NCBI GenBank assembly: GCA_039989855.1
Contig: JBDXGZ010000001.1
Coordinates: forward strand, 124,001-188,000
DNA: 64,000 nucleotides
Source of the DNA: CALFVT01 sp039989855
GTDB taxonomy: Bacteria > Pseudomonadota > Alphaproteobacteria > Caulobacterales > Maricaulaceae
Reading direction: 5' to 3'
Shown here: piece after piece, positions 1-8,690 of the stretch
Layout of the letters: the number at the start of each line of letters is the position of its first letter
Position numbering within the stretch: the first letter of the stretch is position 1
Notes under the pieces: generated by a model
Databases searched by the model: none
Seen by the model: only the letters and a program-made list of their open reading frames with translations
Told to the model about the DNA's origin: nothing
Translations under genes and position numbers: made by a program

Positions 1-84
1 AAGCCCAATGCCAAAACATGCGGATAACCGCATCACGGCCCCAAGATTCTGGGCTATATCGGGCTGAAATAGGATTATTTTCAT
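1..84 (-). CDS. trmL: tRNA (cytidine(34)-2'-O)-methyltransferase TrmL, N-terminal fragment
   Basis: The reverse strand from the ATG at 84 stays open to the window edge and encodes 28 residues, including ILFQPDIAQNLGAVMRLSAC. This matches the first strand and helix of the SPOUT methyltransferase TrmL (the E. coli enzyme has LFEPEIPPNTGNIIRLCAN at this place). TrmL methylates the ribose of the wobble nucleotide 34 in certain leucine tRNAs in the cytosol. The rest of the gene, including the SAM-binding knot, lies outside the window. It is divergent from petA, so 85-260 must hold promoters for both. The identification rests on one short but characteristic motif. Confidence 0.8.
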   Translation of the reverse strand, partial: MKIILFQPDIAQNLGAVMRLSACFGIGL

Positions 85-162
85 AGGTTAATGGCTCTTT
101 ATAGGGGCGATTTGGGTCTAAGACTGCGACATAGCGCACCAATTCATACAAATATATCAAAA

Positions 163-181
163 TTGCGTCAGAAAGACGCGA
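163..181 (+). other. small hairpin in the petABC leader
   Basis: The arms GCGTC (165-169) and GACGC (175-179) flank a five-base loop, and two further weak pairs extend the stem. It lies about 80 bases before the petA start in the trmL-petA divergent gap and has no T-run, so it does not look like a terminator. It could be a structured 5' leader or an operator; function unknown. I saw no convincing -35/-10 pair in the gap. Confidence 0.3.
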
Positions 182-260
182 TAAAAGGGTGGCCTTTTTT
201 AATATTTATAGGCTAAGAGGCGACGAGTTATATCTTGTCGACATGGGAAAGGGTTTGATC

Positions 261-821
261 GTGTCAGAGGCAGTACAAGACCATCACAGCGCGAATAGCG
301 TAGATGGCGAAAAAAGAGATTTTATTTTCATTGCGACAGGTGCTGTCGCAGCAGCTGGTGCTGCGTCATTAGGATGGCCATTGGTCTCTCAAATGGGCAA
401 GGCGGCTGATACTTTGGCGGCAGGGTCGATCGAGATCGACATTTCTGCCATTGAAGAGGGCGCACAGCTAAAGACATTATGGCGCGGTAAGCCTGTCTTT
501 GTGCGTCACCGTACACCAAAAGAAATTACAGAAGCTGTGAATACTAACGTTGCAGATTGCCCTGATCCGCAGATGGATAATGACCGTCTAGTAGCAAGGC
601 CTGACGGTAAGGTTGATCCTAAATTTTTGGTTATGGTCGGCGTTTGTACTCACTTCGGATGTGTTCCTGTTGGTGAAGCCGGTGATTTCAATGGTTGGTA
701 CTGCCCATGTCATGGGTCACATTACGATACATCTGGTCGTATACGTAAGGGACCAGCACCTAAGAATATGGCGATACCGCCCTATGAATATCTTTCAGAT
801 ACCGTGATCAAGGTAGGTTAA
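261..821 (+). CDS. petA: ubiquinol-cytochrome c reductase, Rieske iron-sulfur subunit
   Basis: Rieske [2Fe-2S] subunit of the cytochrome bc1 complex (complex III). It takes the first electron from ubiquinol and passes it to cytochrome c1 at the periplasmic face. The two cluster-binding boxes are clear: CTHFGC and CPCHGSHYD, each giving one Cys and one His plus the disulfide cysteines. One N-terminal membrane anchor follows KRDFIF. The frame is open back to a GTG at 189, but I prefer the GTG at 261: AAAGGG at 248-253 is seven bases upstream, and the protein then starts SEAVQDHH, as alphaproteobacterial relatives do, giving 186 residues. First gene of petABC, one base before petB. Confidence 0.93.
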   Translation: MSEAVQDHHSANSVDGEKRDFIFIATGAVAAAGAASLGWPLVSQMGKAADTLAAGSIEIDISAIEEGAQLKTLWRGKPVFVRHRTPKEITEAVNTNVADCPDPQMDNDRLVARPDGKVDPKFLVMVGVCTHFGCVPVGEAGDFNGWYCPCHGSHYDTSGRIRKGPAPKNMAIPPYEYLSDTVIKVG

Positions 822-822
822 G

Positions 823-2091
823 ATGGCTGGACATCCTTCAACATATGAACCCAAATATGCTGCAACGCGCTGGTTAGACCAACGCTTGCCGATTATCCGC
901 ATGAGTGCGGACTTTATGGTTTTTCCGAGTCCCCGCAATTTGAACTACTGGTGGACGTTTGGCGGAATTTTGGCGCTTTGTCTCGTCGCTCAAATCATTA
1001 CAGGAATTATCCTTGCGATGCATTATGTGCCGCATGTAGATTTGGCCTTTGATAGTGTGCAGCGTATTCGTCGCGATGTACCGTTTGGCTGGCTCTTACA
1101 ACCTATGCACGCGGTTGGCGCGTCTATGTTCTTCTTGGCCGTTTATGTACACATGTTCCGTGGTCTCTATTACGGCTCTTATAAAGCGCCGCGTGAGCTT
1201 TTATGGATTATCGGCTGTGTGATCTATCTAACCATGATGGCGACGGCTTTCTTGGGTTATACACTTCCGTGGGGACAAATGTCTTTCTGGGGTGCAACCG
1301 TGATTACGGGATTCTTTGGCGCGGTTCCAGTTGTAGGTGTCAGCCTACAAGAATGGCTATTGGGCGGATATTCCGTTGATAATGCCACGTTAAACCGTTT
1401 CTTTGCCCTGCATTACCTCTTGCCGTTTGTGATTGCAGCGATTGTCGGTTTACATGTTTGGGCACTTCATCATGTTGGGCAAAACAATCCGATTGGTGTC
1501 ACGCCTAAAACAAAGTCTGATACATTGTCATTTCACCCGTTCTACACGGTTAAGGATGCATTTGCTGTCGCTATGTTCTTGATGATCTTTGCTTATTTCC
1601 TATTTTATCAGCCTGACGCTTTGGGACATAGCGATAACTATATCCCTGCGGATCCTCTAAAGACGCCTGCGCACATTGTTCCTGAATGGTATTTCCTACC
1701 GTTCTACGCGATTTTAAGAGCTGTTCCTGATAAGCTTGCAGGTATCTTGCTCATGTTTGGTGCGATTGTTGTGCTTTTTGTCCTGCCTTGGCTCGATACA
1801 AGTAAGGTTCGCTCTATGCGTTTCCGTCCTGTTGCGCGCGGCTTCTTCTTTATCTTCTTATTCTTCTGTTTTGTTCTTGGTTGGTGCGGAGCAGGAAATC
1901 CTGACGATATTGCGGTTCCTATTGGTAAAGGTTTGTCTTTCTACCGTGTCTCGCAAATCGCAACGATCTATTACTTTGCTTTCTTCCTAATAATCTTGCC
2001 TGTTTTAGGGTTGACGGAAAAAGCGAAAACATTGCCAGACTCTATCACGAAGTCTGTTCTCGGCGACACCGCCGTTGCGGCAGCGGAATAG
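823..2091 (+). CDS. petB: cytochrome b of the bc1 complex
   Basis: Diheme transmembrane cytochrome b, which carries the quinol-oxidising (Qo) and quinone-reducing (Qi) sites of complex III. At 422 residues it is full length for the alphaproteobacterial fused form (b6 plus subunit IV). The sequence shows the heme-binding histidines in the second helix (MHAVGASMFFLAVYVHMFRG) and fourth helix (HYLLPFVIAAIVGLHVWALHH), and the Qo signature PEWYFLPFYAILRAVPDK. Several hydrophobic segments span the protein. It starts one base after the petA stop and is followed by petC, so the three genes are one transcription unit ending at the terminator near 3000. Confidence 0.96.
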   Translation: MAGHPSTYEPKYAATRWLDQRLPIIRMSADFMVFPSPRNLNYWWTFGGILALCLVAQIITGIILAMHYVPHVDLAFDSVQRIRRDVPFGWLLQPMHAVGASMFFLAVYVHMFRGLYYGSYKAPRELLWIIGCVIYLTMMATAFLGYTLPWGQMSFWGATVITGFFGAVPVVGVSLQEWLLGGYSVDNATLNRFFALHYLLPFVIAAIVGLHVWALHHVGQNNPIGVTPKTKSDTLSFHPFYTVKDAFAVAMFLMIFAYFLFYQPDALGHSDNYIPADPLKTPAHIVPEWYFLPFYAILRAVPDKLAGILLMFGAIVVLFVLPWLDTSKVRSMRFRPVARGFFFIFLFFCFVLGWCGAGNPDDIAVPIGKGLSFYRVSQIATIYYFAFFLIILPVLGLTEKAKTLPDSITKSVLGDTAVAAAE

Positions 2092-2101
2092 GAGCAGAAC
2101 G

Positions 2102-2959
2102 ATGAAATCCATCTTTACTAAACTCGCTCTTGGATTATCTGCCTTTGCAGTTGTTACGACAGCAGGCGTTGCTTACGCCGCTGGTGGTAAAAACGAACAT
2201 AAAATGGAACATGTCCATTGGCACTTTGATGGCCCGCGCGGAACATTTGATCGCGCAGCCGTTCAGCGTGGATATCAGGTTTACCGCGAAGTTTGCGCTG
2301 CATGTCATTCTCTTGATCATTTATCGTTCCGTCACCTTGGTGATAAAAACGGTCCTTATTATTCTGACGATTATAAGAACCCTAGCGACAATCCATATGT
2401 GAAGTCTTTTGCGGCGGATTGGACAATCGAAGATATTGATAGTGAAACGGGTGATGTGACTGAGCGTCCTGGCGTTCCTGCGGATAAATTCCCGCCAATT
2501 TTCCCGAACGACGCAGCCGCGCGAGCGTCTAACGGCGGTGCTCTACCGCCTGATCTCTCTTTGATCGTAGCGGCGCGCGGCGGCGGTGCTGATTATGTCT
2601 ATAACCTTCTTGTATCTTACGGACTTGAAGTGCCGAAAGACCTTAAACTCACAGCAGGCCTTCATTATAACCCTGTCATGGATGGCGGTGCCATTGCGAT
2701 GGCTGCACCTTTACTTGACGGGCAAGTTGAATATGCGCCTACCGAGATCAATGATCACGGTGAAGTTAAAATTGTTCCCGCTCCAGCAGCTACAGTTGAG
2801 CAAATGTCCAAAGACGTCACAGAGTTTCTTGCATGGTCATCTGACCCAAAAATGGAGCAACGGAAGTCTCTTGGATTTGCAGTTATGCTTTATCTTTTGA
2901 TTCTCTCTGTTTTGCTTTATTTCTCTTATAAAGCTGTGTGGCGAGATGTTGAACATTAA
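2102..2959 (+). CDS. petC: cytochrome c1 of the bc1 complex
   Basis: Membrane-anchored c-type cytochrome that accepts electrons from the Rieske protein and hands them to soluble or membrane cytochrome c. The protein has a Sec signal peptide ending near AYAAGG, one CXXCH heme site (CAACHS), a candidate sixth ligand Met in the region AIAMAAPLLDG, and a single C-terminal transmembrane helix followed by a short cytoplasmic tail. The frame opens at 2075 inside petB, but the ATG at 2102 has AGGAG at the right distance and begins the signal peptide, so I use it (285 residues). Last gene of petABC. Confidence 0.95.
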   Translation: MKSIFTKLALGLSAFAVVTTAGVAYAAGGKNEHKMEHVHWHFDGPRGTFDRAAVQRGYQVYREVCAACHSLDHLSFRHLGDKNGPYYSDDYKNPSDNPYVKSFAADWTIEDIDSETGDVTERPGVPADKFPPIFPNDAAARASNGGALPPDLSLIVAARGGGADYVYNLLVSYGLEVPKDLKLTAGLHYNPVMDGGAIAMAAPLLDGQVEYAPTEINDHGEVKIVPAPAATVEQMSKDVTEFLAWSSDPKMEQRKSLGFAVMLYLLILSVLLYFSYKAVWRDVEH

Positions 2960-2990
2960 GCGCATCAGCGTTTGACAGATAAGTGATTTG

Positions 2991-3014
2991 CGCCCACCGT
3001 GTGTGGGCGTTTTT
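2991..3014 (+). terminator. rho-independent terminator of petABC
   Basis: A perfect 7-bp stem, CGCCCAC (2991-2997) and GTGGGCG (3003-3009), has a five-base loop and is followed directly by TTTTT (3010-3014). It lies 32 bases after the petC stop and before mtnP. A textbook intrinsic terminator. Confidence 0.9.
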
Positions 3015-3041
3015 ATGTCCAGAGATTAAATGGAGTCGTTT

Positions 3042-3920
3042 ATGTCAGATTGGGTTCTTGGAGTTATTGGTGGCTCTGGCCTTTACGAAATGGGCGAGCT
3101 TGAAAACACTCAATGGATTAAGATTGATACGCCGTGGGGCGAGCCATCGGACGAAATTTTATTTGCTGAGCTAGACGGGGTGAAACTTCGCTTTCTTCCG
3201 CGTCATGGACGAGGTCATGCGCTTTCGCCTTCGGGCCTGAATTACCGCGCTAATATTGACGCTATGAAGCGCGCGGGATGTACAGATATTCTGTCATTGT
3301 CTGCCGTGGGCTCTTTGAAAGACGCTTACAAGCCGGGCGACTTTGTCATGGTCGATCAATTCATTGACCGCACCTTTGCGCGTGAGAAGAGCTTTTTTAC
3401 CAACGGTATGGTCGCCCATGTCTCTATGGCTGACCCGATCTGTATGCGCCTGTCGGGTTTGGCCGGTGAGGCTGCGCAAATGGCGGGAGTGGAAGTCCAC
3501 AAGGGCGGAACGTACCTCGCTATGGAAGGTCCTCAATTTTCTACTCGCGCTGAGAGCGTGCTTTACCGTCAATGGAACTGCGACGTGATTGGCATGACCA
3601 ATATGCCCGAAGCGAAACTCGCGCGCGAAGCGGAGCTACCGTACGCCACTGTGGCTATGGTCACGGATTATGATTGTTGGCACGAAGGACACGGCAATGT
3701 CGATGTTGCCAAGGTGATTGAAGTGCTGATGGGTAACGCCGATAAAGCCCGCCTAACTGTGCGAAACTTGATTGGGACATTGGCTAAGACGACGCGTACT
3801 CCAAGTCCGCAGGGAATAGAAACCTGTCTGGACGTTGCGATGATAACCTCACCAGAAAAACGTGACCCGAAATTGTTGGCCAAGCTTGACGCGGTTGCAG
3901 GGCGTGTCTTGAATAAATAG
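3042..3920 (+). CDS. mtnP: S-methyl-5'-thioadenosine phosphorylase
   Basis: Cytosolic purine phosphorylase that splits methylthioadenosine (from polyamine synthesis) into adenine and 5-methylthioribose 1-phosphate. The phosphate-binding start GVIGGSGLYEM, the HGRGH loop and the long signature EGPQFSTRAES followed by GMTNMPEAKLAREAELPY identify the MTAP family rather than PNP. An in-frame ATG also exists at 3030, but GGAG at 3032-3035 is six bases before the ATG at 3042, which gives 292 residues. It has its own upstream terminator, so it probably has its own promoter. It makes adenine, the substrate of apt about 1.5 kb downstream on the same strand. Confidence 0.93.
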   Translation: MSDWVLGVIGGSGLYEMGELENTQWIKIDTPWGEPSDEILFAELDGVKLRFLPRHGRGHALSPSGLNYRANIDAMKRAGCTDILSLSAVGSLKDAYKPGDFVMVDQFIDRTFAREKSFFTNGMVAHVSMADPICMRLSGLAGEAAQMAGVEVHKGGTYLAMEGPQFSTRAESVLYRQWNCDVIGMTNMPEAKLAREAELPYATVAMVTDYDCWHEGHGNVDVAKVIEVLMGNADKARLTVRNLIGTLAKTTRTPSPQGIETCLDVAMITSPEKRDPKLLAKLDAVAGRVLNK

Positions 3921-3931
3921 GGTTTGGAATA

Positions 3932-4579
3932 GTGTCGAACTTACATCTTTACATTGGTAATTATAATTACTCCTCATGGTCGCTAAGGCCTTGGCTTGTG
4001 TTGAGAAAGGCCGAACTTCCGTTCACAGAGGAAGTGATTGATCTGGATGTGCCGGGCTTTAAAGAAAAGTTGCTAACCTTGTCGGATATGGGAACGGTTC
4101 CGGTTTTGCGGGCAAATGAAGAGATGATACCAGATAGTCTAGCGATCTGTGAATTTGCCTCTCAAGCCGTGCCGAACCTCTGGCCGAAAGATCCTGAGGC
4201 GAAAGTGTTGTGCAAAGCAGTTGTGCGTAAAATGCACACAGGTTTCCAAGCCTTACGCGATGAAGCGCCGATGAATTTACGCCGTCGTACGTCTAAGCCC
4301 GTCCCGCAAGCTTGCCTTGATGACGCCGCCGAGATGGTTTCTATGTGGGATGACCTTTTACAAAAACACAATGGTCCTTATCTATTTGATAGTTGGAGTA
4401 TAGCTGATGCGTTTTACACGCCAGCCGCAACACGGTTTGCAAGCTATGATTTGCCTCGGTCCACACGTTCTGATACCTATATATCTGAGCTTATGAGCGA
4501 CCCTGACTATCAAGATTGGGAAGCCGAAGCTTTTATTGAAACGCATATCTTACCTGATACGGATAACATAAATTTATGA
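3932..4579 (+). CDS. glutathione S-transferase family protein
   Basis: A 215-residue protein with a thioredoxin-like N-terminal domain starting NYNYSSWSLRPWLVLRKAEL, where YSSWS is the usual glutathione-contact region of this bacterial GST subgroup, and an all-helical C-terminal domain. The substrate cannot be told from sequence. It begins with GTG 11 bases after mtnP and its stop overlaps the next start by four bases (ATGA at 4576-4579), so it is probably co-transcribed with both neighbours. Confidence 0.85.
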   Translation: MSNLHLYIGNYNYSSWSLRPWLVLRKAELPFTEEVIDLDVPGFKEKLLTLSDMGTVPVLRANEEMIPDSLAICEFASQAVPNLWPKDPEAKVLCKAVVRKMHTGFQALRDEAPMNLRRRTSKPVPQACLDDAAEMVSMWDDLLQKHNGPYLFDSWSIADAFYTPAATRFASYDLPRSTRSDTYISELMSDPDYQDWEAEAFIETHILPDTDNINL

Positions 4580-5406
4580 AGCATATTGGTTCTATAGTTC
4601 TTTGGCTCTGCACTTTCATTTATATGCCAAGCTATAGCTATGCGAGTGAACTGAAATCTTTTACCGCGATAAATTATAAAACGGACAGGAAAATAGGTGA
4701 CGTTAAAGATATAAATACGCTTAAAATTAGATGTCTTGAGACAAAAACCCGTGGTGTAGAGTCGCGTGCAGGCCTTTTATCGCTAAAAACTGAATTTAAA
4801 AATCTAGAACATTATGACGTGGCTATCACCACGGGACATGGCTTAATCGATAAGACGGGACAACTCCGCGAAAATTGTACTGTAATCGCTCATGGTCAAG
4901 ATGATCGAGATATTTTAAAAATCATTTTCGCAAATGACTATATGTCAGCATCGACCAATGATTGGGCACTTATTGTTTTTCCAAAATTTGAGAGTGTAAA
5001 TGTTGTGCGCTACACGACGCCAAGCTTTTTTGATATCGAAAAATTTGAAACTCTCGCTGATTTAAATACAGACGTTCTTTTTGCTCAAGCGAAAGGTCTA
5101 TTCGCAGGACATCAGACCTGTCAAATTTTACCGCGCGAGAAGGGAGGGTTCTATGACGAAAAATATGCAGGGATTTTAAGTCATAATTGCAAAGCTTTTC
5201 CTGGTCAATCGGGTTCGCCTGTATCTTCTAAAATAGAAGGTCAAGATGTGTTGTTGGGAATTCATCTAGGGCAATCATATGCCTTGCATAACCGTACATC
5301 ATCACCGACTAAGCAATATGGATATTTCCGAATTTTTGATGATCGAATGTTGGGTGAGGTGTCAAAAAAACTTCTTGAGTTTGATGGTAATACTTACCGA
5401 CGCTAA
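4576..5406 (+). CDS. exported trypsin-like serine protease (S1 fold), hypothetical
   Basis: Predicted secreted protein of 276 residues. It has a signal peptide (hydrophobic LWLCTFIYMPSYSYAS, probable cleavage after YAS) and the three parts of a chymotrypsin-fold catalytic triad in the right order: His in TTGHGLID, Asp in STNDWALIV and Ser in GQSGSPV. Spacing and flanking residues fit trypsin-like peptidases, although overall similarity is too low to name a family. The substrate is unknown; it should act in the periplasm or outside. It overlaps the GST gene by four bases, an odd partner for a secreted protease. Its codons look more A/T-rich than those of the flanking housekeeping genes, which may indicate recent gain. 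Confidence 0.75.
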   Translation: MKHIGSIVLWLCTFIYMPSYSYASELKSFTAINYKTDRKIGDVKDINTLKIRCLETKTRGVESRAGLLSLKTEFKNLEHYDVAITTGHGLIDKTGQLRENCTVIAHGQDDRDILKIIFANDYMSASTNDWALIVFPKFESVNVVRYTTPSFFDIEKFETLADLNTDVLFAQAKGLFAGHQTCQILPREKGGFYDEKYAGILSHNCKAFPGQSGSPVSSKIEGQDVLLGIHLGQSYALHNRTSSPTKQYGYFRIFDDRMLGEVSKKLLEFDGNTYRR

Positions 5407-5429
5407 CGGTATAATAGGAGAGGTGTAAG

Positions 5430-5957
5430 ATGGACCTTAAAGATGCAATCCGAACGATTCCCGATTTTCCGAAAGAGGGAATTATGTTTCGTGACATCAC
5501 GACGCTGATGACCAACCCGAAAGCTTTTAAAGCCTCGATTGATGCTTTGGCAGCCCCCTATCGTGATAAGGGTTTGGACAATGTCGCGGGGATTGACGCG
5601 CGCGGTTTTGTCTTTGGCGCGGCAGTGGCCTATGCTTTGGGCGTCGGCTTTGTTCCGATCCGTAAGAAAGGTAAATTGCCGTTCAAAACCTATACTCAAG
5701 AATATGAGCTGGAATACGGGACAGACACGCTTGAAATCCATGCGGACGCTATTCGTAAGGGAGAAAAAGTTCTGTTGATTGATGATTTGATCGCCACAGG
5801 CGGAACCGCCGAGGCCTCTATCAAACTATTGGAGCAAATCGGCGCTGAGATTATTGGCGCGGCTTTTGTTGTAGATCTTCCTGATTTGGGCGGTCTCGGA
5901 AAGATAACATCTATGGGCATTCCTGTAACGGCTCTGGTAGCTTACGACGGCCATTAG
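5430..5957 (+). CDS. apt: adenine phosphoribosyltransferase
   Basis: Salvages adenine with PRPP to give AMP in the cytosol. At 175 residues it has the usual length. The N-terminal DLKDAIRTIPDFPKEGIMFRDIT is typical of Apt, and the PRPP loop is VLLIDDLIATGGTAEAS at roughly residues 113-129. AGGAG at 5416-5420 precedes the ATG. It sits 23 bases after the protease gene and its stop is followed immediately by the next start. Functionally it pairs with mtnP, which releases adenine. Confidence 0.95.
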   Translation: MDLKDAIRTIPDFPKEGIMFRDITTLMTNPKAFKASIDALAAPYRDKGLDNVAGIDARGFVFGAAVAYALGVGFVPIRKKGKLPFKTYTQEYELEYGTDTLEIHADAIRKGEKVLLIDDLIATGGTAEASIKLLEQIGAEIIGAAFVVDLPDLGGLGKITSMGIPVTALVAYDGH

Positions 5958-6761
5958 GTGAAGCTTCATTCGCTTCATATTTATCCGGTTAAATCATCGC
6001 GAGGAGTTGAATTAACTCAGTCGATACTGAAACCACGCGGGCTTGAATTTGATCGCCGCTGGATGTTGGTTGATGGGCAGGGGCAGTTTATCTCCCAACG
6101 CACACACCCGAAGCTCGCGCAACTGCGTGTTACGCCCAAAAGCCATGGCCTGATCATTGATCTTGGCAAAACTGAACTGTCTGTTTTAATTCCACAAGCA
6201 GACCGTATCGACGTCAGCGTCTGGAAATCATCACTGTGTGCCCCCGTTGCAGACAAGCAAACCAATTCCGTTTTGTCCGAATGGCTCGGAACGGATGTTC
6301 GGCTTGTCTATATGGATGAGGCCACGCACCGCCCGACCTCTGCGGAGTGGGCACCTAGTCATGAAACAAGTTTCTCTGACGGCTATCCCGTTCTTGTAAC
6401 AAACACGGCCTCACTCGCAGCGGTAAATGACTATATTGCCGCCCACGGCCATGCGCCTATTTCGATGGCACGCTTTCGCCCCAATGTGGTGATTGAGACG
6501 GATAAACCATGGGCCGAAGATGACTGGAAGTGCCTTCAAATCGGTGAGGCGGAGCTTGAATTGGTTAAGCCCTGCACGCGCTGCACCGTGACCACGCTTG
6601 ATCCGCAAACAGGTGAGGCGCGTCCGGAACCCGTTATAGAGGCCTTGCGCAAATTTCGCATGAGTACAGATCCCCGCAATAAGGGTGTTTTGTTCGGGGT
6701 CAATGCGGTCGTTCGCAAAGGCGGCGCGCTGCGTGTCGGCATGACCCCACATCTGGCCTAA
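5958..6761 (+). CDS. MOSC domain-containing protein (molybdenum-cofactor sulfurase-like)
   Basis: 267 residues with an N-terminal beta-barrel MOSC_N domain (HIYPVKSSRGVELTQS, then GLEFDRRWMLVD) and a C-terminal MOSC domain containing the conserved cysteine region KPCTRCTVTTLDPQTGE. Members resemble YcbX/mARC proteins, which bind molybdenum cofactor and reduce N-hydroxylated compounds; the actual substrate here is unknown. It starts with GTG directly after the apt stop, so it is translationally linked to apt. The YcbX-type 2Fe-2S ferredoxin tail is absent. Confidence 0.85.
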   Translation: MKLHSLHIYPVKSSRGVELTQSILKPRGLEFDRRWMLVDGQGQFISQRTHPKLAQLRVTPKSHGLIIDLGKTELSVLIPQADRIDVSVWKSSLCAPVADKQTNSVLSEWLGTDVRLVYMDEATHRPTSAEWAPSHETSFSDGYPVLVTNTASLAAVNDYIAAHGHAPISMARFRPNVVIETDKPWAEDDWKCLQIGEAELELVKPCTRCTVTTLDPQTGEARPEPVIEALRKFRMSTDPRNKGVLFGVNAVVRKGGALRVGMTPHLA

Positions 6762-6828
6762 ACCAATTTGCCTTATGTTCTAAGTCGTGGCAGGTTCAGT
6801 TTGTAATATAAGCTAATGGAGTATCCTT

Positions 6829-8667
6829 ATGTCTTTATCACGTCGTAAATTACTAAAAGGAACGGCAGCGGTTGGTGCTTTAACGGCTCTCCCTTTATCG
6901 GGATGTGGGGGGGCTGATAATGTTATTGCAAGCTCTGTTTCCGTCGAGACTTTGCTTGCGCAAGCGACAGACCTCCTCCTTACGTCCTACCCCGAAAGTG
7001 CGTCGAGTTCTGGGATTGATACGGGCAAATATGCGGGGCTTAAATCAAAACTCTACGGACGCACGCCCGAAGCTCAAGCCAATGTAGCTAATGATGTAAA
7101 GTCCATGCTTGGAAAGCTCAAGGCGGTTGATACCTCGACCTTGGAGTCGGATCAGGCGTTGAACGTCGATGTAATCGCCAGCGTATTTGAGCGGGCCGAT
7201 GAAGGTTTTGCTTTTGATTTTGGCGACAATGCCTTGCTTAATTATAATTGGTCATATCGTAACAGCCCCTATGTTGTGGCGCAAAATACGGGCGCTTTTG
7301 TTGAGATCACAGGTTTCCTTGATACGTCGCATCAAATTGAAAACGAGGGTGACGCTGAAAGCTACCTTGCGCGCATGGAAGCTTACGCGGGGCAGCTTGA
7401 CGGAGAGACAGAACGGACTCGTCGTGCAGGTGAAAGTGGTTATATCTTGCCAGACTTTTTGATGGCGAAAACATTGGGCCAATTGAAAGGTGCGAGGACG
7501 CAAGCCCCCGAAACGTGGGGCATGGTTTCGGCCTTTAAAGCGAAGACAAACGGCAATGAGGCGCTACATAAACGTGCTGAAGCGATTGCGCGTGAAAAAA
7601 TAGGCCCCGCGATTGATCGTCAAATTGCAGCCCATGAAGCGGTTGCCCCGCAAGCCAATTCCGATGCAGGGATTTGGGCGAAGCCTGAGGGCAAAGCCTA
7701 TTATGATTGGGCGCTTAAGGCGGGAACGACAACCAATATGTCAGCAGACGAGGTTCACCAAATGGGCCTTGATGAGCTATCGGCTTTACATAGCCAAATG
7801 GATCCTATTTTACGCTCCATAGGATATACGAACGGGGCTGTGGGTGACCGTATGACCGCGCTCGCCGCTGACCCGCGTTATAAATTCTCGGACGGCGATA
7901 AAGGTCGCGCGGAAATAATGGCCTTTATTGAGGCGAAGATTTCCGAAATTCGAGGCCTGATGCCGCAAGCGTTTGAAACGCTCGTTCCGGGGTTTCTTGA
8001 GGTTAAACGTATTGACCCTGCGGTTGAGGACGGCGCGCCGGGGGCTTACGGTGGGCCGGGCTCAATCGACGGCAAACAGCCTGGGCTTTATAGTATCAAT
8101 CTGCGCACGCCGCATTTGCACAATAAATTCGGGCTGGCCGATTTGACCTATCACGAGTCGATACCGGGCCATGTGTGGCAGGGCGAATATACATTTAAAC
8201 AACCGCTCATTCGCTCGCTTTTGGCCTTTAATGCCTATTCCGAAGGCTGGGCGCTTTACGCCCAACAAATCGCGGATGAGCTGGGTGTTTATGACGAGAC
8301 GCCCGAGGGCCGTCTTGGTTATTTACAATCGCTCGCTTTCCGTGCGTGCCGCTTGGTCGTTGATACGGGGCTTCACGCCAAACGCTGGACGCGAGAGCAG
8401 GCGATTGATTGGTTCGTAACAAATAACGGGTCAAGCCGCGATGAGGTCCAAAGCGAAATTGACCGCTATTGCGCGTGGCCCGGTCAAGCGTGTGGTTATA
8501 AAATCGGCCACACAGCGATTAACCGCCTGCGCACTAAGGCCCAAAATGAACTGGGCGACGCCTATGACTTCCGCCGCTTTAATGACGCGGTCGTCCTCGG
8601 CGGCAGCGTCCCCATGACAGTACTAGGCCGAGTCATCGACGGCTATATCGCGCGCGATAAAGCCTAA
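6829..8667 (+). CDS. DUF885 family metallopeptidase, Tat-exported lipoprotein
   Basis: 612 residues. The N-terminus carries both a twin-arginine-like motif (SRRKLLKG) and a lipobox (LPLSGC), so the protein should be exported folded and lipidated, facing the periplasm. The body matches the DUF885 family of zinc-dependent peptidases. The metal motif is YHESIPGHVWQGEY, i.e. HExxPGH, followed by a helix with EGWALYAQQ that supplies the downstream glutamate ligand. The substrate is unknown; relatives are thought to be carboxypeptidases or oligopeptidases. GGAG lies before the ATG, and a 67-base gap from the MOSC gene may hold its promoter. Confidence 0.87.
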   Translation: MSLSRRKLLKGTAAVGALTALPLSGCGGADNVIASSVSVETLLAQATDLLLTSYPESASSSGIDTGKYAGLKSKLYGRTPEAQANVANDVKSMLGKLKAVDTSTLESDQALNVDVIASVFERADEGFAFDFGDNALLNYNWSYRNSPYVVAQNTGAFVEITGFLDTSHQIENEGDAESYLARMEAYAGQLDGETERTRRAGESGYILPDFLMAKTLGQLKGARTQAPETWGMVSAFKAKTNGNEALHKRAEAIAREKIGPAIDRQIAAHEAVAPQANSDAGIWAKPEGKAYYDWALKAGTTTNMSADEVHQMGLDELSALHSQMDPILRSIGYTNGAVGDRMTALAADPRYKFSDGDKGRAEIMAFIEAKISEIRGLMPQAFETLVPGFLEVKRIDPAVEDGAPGAYGGPGSIDGKQPGLYSINLRTPHLHNKFGLADLTYHESIPGHVWQGEYTFKQPLIRSLLAFNAYSEGWALYAQQIADELGVYDETPEGRLGYLQSLAFRACRLVVDTGLHAKRWTREQAIDWFVTNNGSSRDEVQSEIDRYCAWPGQACGYKIGHTAINRLRTKAQNELGDAYDFRRFNDAVVLGGSVPMTVLGRVIDGYIARDKA

Positions 8668-8690
8668 GGCTTTGGATTGTCATTTCAAAG

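Noticed and set aside
189..260. Longer N-terminus for petA starting at GTG 189
   Set aside because: The 24 extra residues have no similarity to Rieske proteins and the GTG at 261 has the better ribosome binding site.
6777..6797. GTTC...GTTC upstream of the DUF885 gene as a third SOS box
   Set aside because: The half-sites are 13 bases apart instead of 7.
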